Of a DNA stretch of 64,000 nucleotides, positions 35,657 through 42,983 are shown piece after piece (the stretch's first letter is position 1; each line of letters opens with the position of its first letter). The stretch is from Sphingobacterium sp. xlx-96 (GTDB taxonomy: Bacteria; Bacteroidota; Bacteroidia; Sphingobacteriales; Sphingobacteriaceae), in contig NZ_WFKM01000003.1 in assembly GCF_011007365.1 (NCBI RefSeq), positions 310,001-374,000 on the forward strand. Reading direction: 5' to 3'. The translations under genes and the position numbers were made by a program. The notes beneath the pieces are model-generated. The model was not told the DNA's origin. It saw only the letters and a list, made by a program, of their open reading frames with translations, and did not search any database.

Positions 35657-37456
35657 TTAAGATTTTTTATTCACTTTACGTTCACCTTCTGTTAAGTGGA
35701 TTTTACGTAAGCGGATAGACTGTGGAGTTACCTCGATATACTCGTCACCTTGAATATACTCCATTGACTCCTCCAAAGAAAACTTGATTGCAGGTGCGAT
35801 ACGAGTGTTATCATCTGTACCCGAAGCACGCATGTTTGTCAATTGTTTAGCCTTAACGATATTGATTGTTAAATCATTATCACGGATATGCTCTCCTAGG
35901 ATCTGTCCTTCATAAATGTCCACTCCTGGATCAACGAAGAATTTACCACGATCTTGTAACTTATCAATAGAGTAAGCCGTTGTAGTACCTTTATCCAAAG
36001 AGATCAATACACCATGTAAACGTCCAGGAATTGTTCCTTTCCAAGGCTCATAACCCTTCAGACGATGTGCCATTACAGCTTCACCGGCCGTAGCAGTCAA
36101 TATATTGTTACGCAAGCCGATGATACCACGCGAAGGAATTTCAAATTCCAAGTGTTGCATTTCACCTTTAGCTTCCATAATCAATAACTCTCCTTTACGC
36201 TGTGTTACCAATTCGATTACTTTTCCCGAAACTTCGGCCGGCACGTCAACAACCAATACTTCGATCGGCTCACACTTCTTACCATCAATTTCTTTTACTA
36301 TAACCTGAGGCTGTCCTACCTGCAATTCATAACCTTCACGACGCATTGTCTCGATCAATACAGACAAATGGAGAATACCACGTCCGTACACTAACCAAGC
36401 ATCAGGAGACTCGGTAGGAACTACACGCAAAGCCAAATTCTTCTCTAACTCTTTTTGTAAACGGTCATGGATGTGACGAGAAGTAACTAATTTACCTTCT
36501 TTACCAAAGAAAGGGGAGTTATTAATCGTAAACAACATGTTCATTGTAGGCTCATCGATTTGAATAACCTCCAATTGCTCTGGATTTTCGAAATCAGCGA
36601 TGGTATCACCAATATCAAAGCCATCTATACCTACTACAGCACAGATATCGCCCGCTTTAACCTCTGAAACTTTAAGTCTACCTAGGCCTTCAAATATCTG
36701 AAGTTCTTTAACGCGGGATTTGACAATCTTACCATCACGTTTCACCAATGAAATGGGTTGATTTTCTTTGATTGTTCCACGTGCGATACGTCCGATAGCG
36801 ATACGTCCTACGAAAGTTGAGTAATCTAAAGATGTGATTTGCATCTGTAGAGTACCTTCATTTTGAGGAGCAGCAGGAATATGCTCAATAATAGCATCTA
36901 ACAATGGGCTAAAATCTTCAGATGGTTTTTGCCAGTCTGTAGACATCCATCCTTGTTTAGATGATCCGTATAATACAGGAAATGCCAATTGCTCTTCAGT
37001 AGCATCTAAGCTAAAGAATAGGTCAAAAACATTTTCATAAACCTCTTCAGGACGGCAGTTTTCCTTATCCACTTTATTAACAACGACAATAGGTTTTAAA
37101 CCTAACGCCAAAGCTTTTTGTGTAACAAAACGTGTTTGAGGCATTGGTCCTTCAAAAGCATCCACCAATAATACAACACCATCTGCCATTTTCAAGACAC
37201 GCTCTACTTCACCACCAAAGTCGGCGTGACCAGGCGTATCAATTACATTGATTTTAATATCTTTGTATTTTACAGATACGTTTTTTGAAACGATTGTGAT
37301 ACCGCGTTCACGCTCTAAATCATTGTTATCTAGAATTAAATCACCTGTACCATCATTATCTCTAAATAGATTTGTGAAGTGTAAGATTTTGTCAACTAAC
37401 GTTGTTTTCCCGTGATCGACGTGAGCGATAATCGCTATATTTCTAATATTTTGCAT
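35657..37456 (-). CDS. typA: Ribosome-associated translational GTPase TypA/BipA
   Basis: 599 residues. The GTPase domain has G1 AHVDHGKTTL (residues 10-19), the switch-II DTPGHADFGGEV and NKVD. EF-G-like domains II, III and V follow, with the TypA-specific C-terminal domain. It binds the ribosome and assists 50S assembly under stress or cold. The C-terminal tail is Lys-rich. A TATCTTTG -7 box lies on the minus strand at 37489-37496. Confidence 0.97.
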   Translation of the reverse strand: MQNIRNIAIIAHVDHGKTTLVDKILHFTNLFRDNDGTGDLILDNNDLERERGITIVSKNVSVKYKDIKINVIDTPGHADFGGEVERVLKMADGVVLLVDAFEGPMPQTRFVTQKALALGLKPIVVVNKVDKENCRPEEVYENVFDLFFSLDATEEQLAFPVLYGSSKQGWMSTDWQKPSEDFSPLLDAIIEHIPAAPQNEGTLQMQITSLDYSTFVGRIAIGRIARGTIKENQPISLVKRDGKIVKSRVKELQIFEGLGRLKVSEVKAGDICAVVGIDGFDIGDTIADFENPEQLEVIQIDEPTMNMLFTINNSPFFGKEGKLVTSRHIHDRLQKELEKNLALRVVPTESPDAWLVYGRGILHLSVLIETMRREGYELQVGQPQVIVKEIDGKKCEPIEVLVVDVPAEVSGKVIELVTQRKGELLIMEAKGEMQHLEFEIPSRGIIGLRNNILTATAGEAVMAHRLKGYEPWKGTIPGRLHGVLISLDKGTTTAYSIDKLQDRGKFFVDPGVDIYEGQILGEHIRDNDLTINIVKAKQLTNMRASGTDDNTRIAPAIKFSLEESMEYIQGDEYIEVTPQSIRLRKIHLTEGERKVNKKS

Positions 37457-37488
37457 CCAGCAAGTAAATTTGTTTTAAATTCAGGGTG

Positions 37489-37496
37489 CAAAGATA
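37489..37496 (-). promoter_or_regulatory. Predicted -7 element of typA
   Basis: TATCTTTG on the minus strand, 32 nt upstream of the start codon. Confidence 0.45.
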
Positions 37497-37664
37497 ATTA
37501 TTTTACACCTCAAATTTTAGTATTTTATATTATTATTTTGTTAACCTTCTGATTTCACATTCAAACACTTAAGACTTATTTTCGTCAATAAAGCAAAGAA
37601 GGGAGATATCAAGCTCGAGTAGGCACTTTGTCCTGACTTCAGCGCTAACAAATAATTTGATTTC

Positions 37665-38855
37665 TTACGAAATTACGCCCAATGCTTTCCCTACCTTAGT
37701 AAAGGCTGCGATAGCCTTATCCAAATGTGCTCTATCATGTCCAGCAGATATCTGCACCCGAATACGTGCTTTACCTTGCGGTACAACAGGGTAATAGAAA
37801 CCAATCACATAAATACCTTCATCCAACATCTTAGATGCAAATTCTTGCGCCAACTTTGCATCATAAAGCATAACTGGTACAATTGGGTGAAATCCCGGTT
37901 TGATATCAAATCCTGCCGCGGTCATCTGCTCACGGAAATATAACGTATTCGCTTCCAACTTATCGCGCAACTCTGTCGTCTCACTCAACATATCCAACAC
38001 GGCTACAGACGCTCCTGTAATTGCAGGTGCCAGTGTGTTCGAAAAAAGATACGGTCTAGAACGCTGACGCAACATATCGATAATTTCTTTTCTTCCTGAT
38101 GTAAATCCTCCGGAAGCTCCACCTAAGGCTTTACCGAGGGTGCCTGTAATGATATCAACACGATCGATCACATTAAATAGCTCGTGCGTACCTCTTCCCG
38201 TTTTTCCGATAAAACCAGAACAGTGAGACTCATCGATCATTACAAGTGCTTCATACTTATCCGCTAGGTCACAGATCTTATCCAATGGTGCTACCGATCC
38301 ATCCATCGAAAAGGCGCCGTCTGTAACGATTATTTTATGGCGAGCACCTGATGCAGCCTGCAATTGAGCTTCCAAATCCGCCATATCACAATTTTTATAA
38401 CGGAAACGTTGCGCTTTACATAAACGTACGCCATCAATAATCGACGCATGGTTTAATTCATCTGAAATAATGGCGTCCTCAGCCCCAAATAAAGGTTCAA
38501 AAACACCTCCATTAGCGTCAAATGCAGCCGCATACAAGATTGTATCCTCTGTACCTAAAAACTTAGATAATTTCTCTTCCAATTCTTTATGTACATCCTG
38601 CGTCCCGCAAATAAAACGCACCGAAGACATTCCATAACCGTATTTATCTACAGCGTTCTTTGCCGCTTCGACAACCTTTGGGTGCGAAGACAGTCCCAAA
38701 TAATTGTTTGCACAAAAGTTGACGACCTCTTGTCCGGTACTTACTTTAATATCTGCTCCTTGAGGGGTTATAATGATACGCTCCTCTTTATAAAGTCCTG
38801 CTTCTTTGATAGCAGCCAACTCTTTTTCCAATGCTGGCTTTAACGTTTTGTACAT
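37665..38855 (-). CDS. kbl: Glycine C-acetyltransferase (2-amino-3-ketobutyrate CoA ligase)
   Basis: 396 residues, a PLP-dependent enzyme of the alpha-oxoamine synthase family. It cleaves 2-amino-3-oxobutyrate with CoA to glycine and acetyl-CoA in threonine breakdown. Visible: [16 protein letters not shown], the PLP-contact stretch [13 protein letters not shown], the Asp-His pair in [13 protein letters not shown], and the Schiff-base Lys in [13 protein letters not shown] (near residue 242). Close relatives (serine palmitoyltransferase, BioF) share these motifs, but the N-terminus and NYLGLSSHP context favour Kbl. No tdh gene adjoins. Confidence 0.9.
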   Translation of the reverse strand: MYKTLKPALEKELAAIKEAGLYKEERIIITPQGADIKVSTGQEVVNFCANNYLGLSSHPKVVEAAKNAVDKYGYGMSSVRFICGTQDVHKELEEKLSKFLGTEDTILYAAAFDANGGVFEPLFGAEDAIISDELNHASIIDGVRLCKAQRFRYKNCDMADLEAQLQAASGARHKIIVTDGAFSMDGSVAPLDKICDLADKYEALVMIDESHCSGFIGKTGRGTHELFNVIDRVDIITGTLGKALGGASGGFTSGRKEIIDMLRQRSRPYLFSNTLAPAITGASVAVLDMLSETTELRDKLEANTLYFREQMTAAGFDIKPGFHPIVPVMLYDAKLAQEFASKMLDEGIYVIGFYYPVVPQGKARIRVQISAGHDRAHLDKAIAAFTKVGKALGVIS

Positions 38856-38935
38856 ATGAAAAAATTAAAAAATCTGAAAGTTATAATTTTAAAATATCCA
38901 AAGCGTTAGGGCCTTAGAACATTTAATTTTAGTCC

Positions 38936-38943
38936 CAAAGATA
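38936..38943 (-). promoter_or_regulatory. Predicted -7 element of kbl
   Basis: TATCTTTG on the minus strand, about 80 nt upstream of the start codon. Confidence 0.4.
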
Positions 38944-39001
38944 GCAGAATTTTACCACACCACATTACGAAATCGTTTGTCTGAATATTATCAAATTTAC
39001 A

Positions 39002-39415
39002 TTATTTAGTCCGTGTCCAGGTTTCAGACCGTCCAAACATACTAATACCTATGAATCCACGAATATCTAAAGCATTATCACCCTTAAGCTTCATTTTACA
39101 ACTATAGGTCTTACCACTTTTGGGATCATAAATTTCTCCGCCCTCATAAGAAGTACCTTTTTTTGTGAAGTTGTTAAGAATCACAACACCGTTTAAAGGG
39201 CGGGATCTCTTATTTTCATCGGGATTTTTGGTATCTTTTTTTGACTTATCTTTAACGAGATACAGCTTACCAGAAAACTTCCCATTCGATTCATAGATTT
39301 CTACCTTCCCCTCTCCACTTGGATTTAACCACATTCCAACAATAGGATCCTTACCCTGCGCATAAGATACGATTGTAAACAATAGCGCTGCAAAAGAAAA
39401 TAATAAACGTCTCAT
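39002..39415 (-). CDS. DUF2147 periplasmic protein
   Basis: 137 residues with a signal peptide (MRRLLFSFAALLFTIVSYAQ). The family pattern is clear: DPIVGMWLNPSGEGKVEIYE, then GVVILNNFTKKGTSYEGGEI, YDPKSGKTYSCKMKL and LDIRGFIGISMFGRSETWTR. DUF2147 is a small lipocalin-like beta-barrel; function is unknown. Confidence 0.92.
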   Translation of the reverse strand: MRRLLFSFAALLFTIVSYAQGKDPIVGMWLNPSGEGKVEIYESNGKFSGKLYLVKDKSKKDTKNPDENKRSRPLNGVVILNNFTKKGTSYEGGEIYDPKSGKTYSCKMKLKGDNALDIRGFIGISMFGRSETWTRTK

Positions 39416-39576
39416 ATTAATTAAGTTTAAAAATATATCTTAAAGATAATACATTTTTTATATGCGTGCATAACAATATCTTGTTAACAGATTATCATAG
39501 GCTTACGAATTACACAAAAGTATTGTGTCATTTGGCACCAATTTTGAACATCATTCTACAAAAAACAGGTACTATT

Positions 39577-39924
39577 ATGAGATTCATTATTTCCCTTTTA
39601 TTGACAGGATTAGTTGTTGCCATTGCAGCGTACGTTATTCCTGGGGTACAGGTTGCTGGCTTTGGGTGGGCCATCGTCACAGGTTTAGTCATTGGCTTTG
39701 TAAACGCTATTGTAGGCGGAATATTACGTCTCTTTACTTTTCCACTCAACTGGCTTACGTTTGGTTTAGTTTCTTTCATCATTACAATCCTGATGATTAT
39801 GTTAAGCGATTCCATCATGGGATCTAAATTTGACGTCGCTGGATTTTGGAACGCGGCACTCTTCGCCATCGTAGTTGCCATAATTGAAATGCTATTGGAT
39901 AAAGTCATTAACAAAGAGAAGTAA
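39577..39924 (+). CDS. Phage-holin-superfamily-IV-like 4-TM membrane protein
   Basis: 115 residues from the ATG at 39577 (MRFIISLLLTGLVVAIAAYV); the frame is open upstream to 39466, but the extension lacks coding character. Four hydrophobic helices with the pattern PGVQVAGFGWAIVTGLVIGF, NAIVGGILRLFTFPLNWLTF match Pfam PF04020. Members are ordinary chromosomal membrane proteins of unknown function in Bacteroidota, not evidence of a prophage. Confidence 0.85.
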   Translation: MRFIISLLLTGLVVAIAAYVIPGVQVAGFGWAIVTGLVIGFVNAIVGGILRLFTFPLNWLTFGLVSFIITILMIMLSDSIMGSKFDVAGFWNAALFAIVVAIIEMLLDKVINKEK

Positions 39925-40058
39925 ATTTTGATCCATTAAAAAAGCCCTTGTTGGAATTGTCAAGGACTTTAAGGTTAACATAGGAATGGTAATCCTATCT
40001 TCTTATAAATGTATAGTCAAAACTACAATAATACCCTATCCTTCGTAAATTTTAAGGG

Positions 40059-40077
40059 GGGACAAAATAGGGACAAA
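40059..40077. repeat. Two direct copies of GGGACAAA
   Basis: GGGACAAA at 40059-40066 and 40070-40077 (11-bp period) in the 210-nt spacer between 39924 and 40135. Otherwise this spacer holds only a weak AAGCCCTTG/CAAGGACTT hairpin at about 39940-39971 and the terminator that follows. Confidence 0.5.
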
Positions 40078-40080
40078 TAA

Positions 40081-40116
40081 AATAAAGCCCCATCAGATAC
40101 TCTGATGGGGCTTTAT
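40081..40116 (-). terminator. Terminator of iron locus 2
   Basis: Stem AATAAAGCCCCATCAGA / TCTGATGGGGCTTTAT with a 3-nt loop, 19 nt after the PepSY stop. Confidence 0.9.
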
Positions 40117-40134
40117 CTACTAAAACACACTAAC

Positions 40135-41490
40135 TTATTTCTTCTTTTTCTTCATTTTATTAATCCATACAATAGTACCGGTCACAGGAAGAGATGTTGC
40201 GATGAGGCATGAAATAAAGTATAACAACTTACTAAAAGGCCCATAAATATCTCCAATATGTAATGCCTTTATAGACGCAGCAGCTCTCTCATTAAAAGGC
40301 TTATCCCTAAAGACATCTTTCTCTAGCGCTTCACCGGTATATTGGTCTAAAGTCAGTTTATCCCCTGCCGAAGGAGCAAAAAAACCAATCCGATTTTTAG
40401 ATATGGAGATTGTTCCTGTACTATCTTTCGCAAAATAAATGGTAATATCTCCATCATAAGGCAACAGTTTATTCACCACTAAGATTGTCTCTTCAATACT
40501 CAGGGGCTTACTTCCATCTGTAGGAATAGCTGATATTAACTTTGGTTTCTCTTCTTTAGGTGCATCTGGGGATTTATAAGTACCCCAGGTCTTTTGCCAT
40601 CCAGCGCGGTACCATTCGAAAGACCAAAATGGACCTGTCACTGCCATCAAAAAAAGGATGATACAACTATAAAATCCAAGCGTATTATGCAAATCGTGAT
40701 TTATACGTTTCCATCTAGCAGACCATTTAATTTTAAGTCCATTTTTCCATCCGCGCATTTTTACTGGAAACCAAATAATCATACCCGAAATAACGCCGAT
40801 CAAAAACAAGATAGTAGCTGACCCTGTAATCCACGAACCGAGTTTTCTATTTTCGACACCTTCAACAATAGGATTCTCCACTTCGTTCAGTAGTAACCAC
40901 CTGTGCAGTCCAAACATTGTTTGCATCACTGCAGCAGTCTTTGTCTTCTCATCAGAAGGATCGCCAATCACCTGCCCTGTATAAGGGTTCAAGGCCATCT
41001 GATTGGCACGGGGGCCACGTCCCCCTCCTGTTGGAGCTGGTTTCGCTTTTCCGCCATCGGCACCAAGTTCTTTTTTCCCTTCCTCAGACTTATTTCCTTG
41101 CCCTTCTTTGACCGCTAAAGCTTTAGCATCTTGTTTTTTAGCTTCAGTAGTTTCTTTTTCTCCCGAATTTTCTTTCCCTTCTTCCTCCTTTTTGGGCTTA
41201 GCGTACAAAGCAAAGGTAGTCTTATCCGAGGCGAATGGAACCTTCACCCCAACCAACTTCCCTTTAATATCTGATTTAGCGTGAGCAAGAAGCGTGTCTA
41301 CATTCAGTTTTGTCCCTTCTGGCTTTATCCTGTAATAATGCGGAATAGCCGCTTCACGGAGTTCGGTATTATAGGTATAAACAGTTCCTGTCGCGCAGAC
41401 GACAAGCACAATAATACCAGAAATCAAACCACCCCAAAGGTGAATGTCATTAAAGAATTTACGAATCTTAGGCCAAGTGGATGAAGACAT
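40135..41490 (-). CDS. PepSY-domain inner-membrane protein of iron locus 2 (XusC-like)
   Basis: 451 residues with a PepSY_TM layout: N-terminal helix (FNDIHLWGGLISGIIVLVVC), a periplasmic part, central helices (ITGSATILFLIGVISGMIIW; HDLHNTLGFYSCIILFLMAV) and a C-terminal helix (LLYFISCLIATSLPVTGTIV). Conserved His residues (HLWGG, HRWLL, HDLHN, LHIGD) could bind heme. Residues about 95-165 of the periplasmic region form a low-complexity Lys/Glu/Gly/Pro insertion ending GGGRGPRANQ, absent from the first copy. It has its own promoter and operator upstream (41507-41536) besides lying downstream of the DUF4374 gene. Confidence 0.88.
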   Translation of the reverse strand: MSSSTWPKIRKFFNDIHLWGGLISGIIVLVVCATGTVYTYNTELREAAIPHYYRIKPEGTKLNVDTLLAHAKSDIKGKLVGVKVPFASDKTTFALYAKPKKEEEGKENSGEKETTEAKKQDAKALAVKEGQGNKSEEGKKELGADGGKAKPAPTGGGRGPRANQMALNPYTGQVIGDPSDEKTKTAAVMQTMFGLHRWLLLNEVENPIVEGVENRKLGSWITGSATILFLIGVISGMIIWFPVKMRGWKNGLKIKWSARWKRINHDLHNTLGFYSCIILFLMAVTGPFWSFEWYRAGWQKTWGTYKSPDAPKEEKPKLISAIPTDGSKPLSIEETILVVNKLLPYDGDITIYFAKDSTGTISISKNRIGFFAPSAGDKLTLDQYTGEALEKDVFRDKPFNERAAASIKALHIGDIYGPFSKLLYFISCLIATSLPVTGTIVWINKMKKKKK

Positions 41491-41506
41491 AATGTTTTAC
41501 TTTTTG

Positions 41507-41514
41507 CAAATGTA
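41507..41514 (-). promoter_or_regulatory. Predicted -7 element of the second PepSY gene
   Basis: The minus strand reads TACATTTG, 16 nt upstream of the ATG at 41490, giving a very short leader. Confidence 0.5.
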
Positions 41515-41519
41515 TATTA

Positions 41520-41536
41520 TTTATTCTTAGTCTAAA
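41520..41536. promoter_or_regulatory. Metal-box-like operator, site 2 (PepSY gene of locus 2)
   Basis: TTTATTCTTAGTCTAAA, matching the right arm exactly and the left arm partly; it lies directly upstream of the -7 box, where a repressor would block RNA polymerase. Confidence 0.45.
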
Positions 41537-41539
41537 TAA

Positions 41540-41570
41540 TATAAGCAGAAAGATATACTTTCTGCTTATA
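41540..41570 (-). terminator. Terminator between the DUF4374 and PepSY genes of iron locus 2
   Basis: A perfect 13-bp stem TATAAGCAGAAAG / CTTTCTGCTTATA around loop ATATA. With the promoter just after it, it suggests that the PepSY gene is at least partly a separate transcription unit. Confidence 0.75.
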
Positions 41571-41589
41571 TTGATTTTCGGGTGGACGA

Positions 41590-42969
41590 CTAGTATGCAC
41601 CAATGAAACGATGTCCGGTTCCATTTGCCAATTGAGCTCCTTTGGTAGTTTGTCCTGTCTTCCAATTTACAACATACACATTTCCAGACTCACTAACGGG
41701 CGTAAGAGGTACGTAAACATAATCCCCAACGACAGCTATACTTTGGTGCTGATCAAAATTCAATTGATCTTCGTAGTCGGTTTTGATCTTTGTTGCAGTC
41801 ATTGCTTTTAGATCTACAAGTGCTAAATAACCTCCTTTTTTATCCAGATCGTACATAACGAAAGCCTTTCCGTCTTTCAGATACCGCCATGCTTTAATCC
41901 CTGCATTACCGGTAACGCCCAAAACCTTCGACAAATCAAACAAATAAGTATTATCATATTCGTTGGTATTCTTGTCGATACGCAATATATGTGGATAACC
42001 AGTTGTGTTTACACCTGTCGCTTGATACACATGCCCATCATCACCGATATGCTGCATCATCGTTCTATAACCGTTATTTCCATACTTACTTTTAGCAGAC
42101 CAAATCAATTTAGGGTTTTTCAACGAAGGATAATCGACCACAATCGTTACTGTTCCTACAATATTTGCTGCATCACTTGGCCAAGTAACAACGTCTACAG
42201 TAGATCCTCTCGGCTTTTCAAGCGTCGGTGTTCCTTCCGGATTCACCTTCGATATATTACAGCCAATATATATCTTGTTCTTTGCCTGATTAATGATAGG
42301 CATATCGATACGCGTGATTGAGTAGCCTGCGGCGAGTTGTTCAGCTGTAAATGGAACAACAAACTCCGCCGTATTCATAATGCTTGGATTATCTAAGTTT
42401 AGTATTGCCACTTTTGCGGTCGACTTTATAGATCCAAAAGTTGCAGTCGGAAACTTACCGGAATAAACAGCTGTATCAGCCGTTATGGTAACCCCAACCC
42501 CAACTCCTTCGGCAGATTTCACCCAACGGGGAGCTGTTCCCAATATGATAGCCGCATTAACTTCATTTCCTTCTTTGGTTAAACGGCCTTCACCATTAAC
42601 TTTGAATTTTTGAAAAATACCGCCATCGGCGCCAGTATACTGAATATCGTAGAGGAATTTTCCATCTGCAGAAGCTTGTATACGCGAAGTGCGCGGAGAA
42701 TCGAATTTCCACCCTTTATTCGTTGAGAAGATATCAAGATTAAAACTGGGGTCAATCGCCTGATCATGCGTGATGGCATAAGCCAAAGTTCCCCCATTTC
42801 CATCACCATCATTCACTCCCTTCATTGCAGCCGTTAGTGTAATCCATCGAGTATCTTGGTTTTCTGGAATAACCGGCTCCGATCCGTTATCATTATCACA
42901 GCTTCCTAAAGAAAGTGATGTTACCATAGCTCCCAAAAGAGCGACTCTTAATAAAAGACGTTTTCTCAT
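41590..42969 (-). CDS. DUF4374 surface lipoprotein of iron locus 2 (XusB-like)
   Basis: 459 residues with a lipoprotein signal peptide (ALLGAMVTSLSLGSCDND). The body repeats beta-propeller-like blades (TDYEDQLNFDQHQSIAVVGD, YVYVPLTPVSESGNVYVVNW) and ends in GHRFIGAY. By analogy with B. thetaiotaomicron XusB it should bind a ferric siderophore for the adjoining receptor. It is about 50 residues longer than the DUF4374 protein at 26717, so the two probably differ in ligand. It starts 14 nt after the receptor stop. Confidence 0.87.
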   Translation of the reverse strand: MRKRLLLRVALLGAMVTSLSLGSCDNDNGSEPVIPENQDTRWITLTAAMKGVNDGDGNGGTLAYAITHDQAIDPSFNLDIFSTNKGWKFDSPRTSRIQASADGKFLYDIQYTGADGGIFQKFKVNGEGRLTKEGNEVNAAIILGTAPRWVKSAEGVGVGVTITADTAVYSGKFPTATFGSIKSTAKVAILNLDNPSIMNTAEFVVPFTAEQLAAGYSITRIDMPIINQAKNKIYIGCNISKVNPEGTPTLEKPRGSTVDVVTWPSDAANIVGTVTIVVDYPSLKNPKLIWSAKSKYGNNGYRTMMQHIGDDGHVYQATGVNTTGYPHILRIDKNTNEYDNTYLFDLSKVLGVTGNAGIKAWRYLKDGKAFVMYDLDKKGGYLALVDLKAMTATKIKTDYEDQLNFDQHQSIAVVGDYVYVPLTPVSESGNVYVVNWKTGQTTKGAQLANGTGHRFIGAY

Positions 42970-42983
42970 GATATAGTTGTTTA

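Noticed and set aside
39577-39924. Holin-like protein as evidence of a prophage
   Set aside because: No other phage genes lie nearby, and this family is a common chromosomal membrane protein in Bacteroidota.
41003-41284. Several overlapping plus-strand ORFs opposite the PepSY gene
   Set aside because: They are antisense readings of the low-complexity Lys/Glu/Gly/Pro insertion; the minus-strand frame has clear PepSY features.
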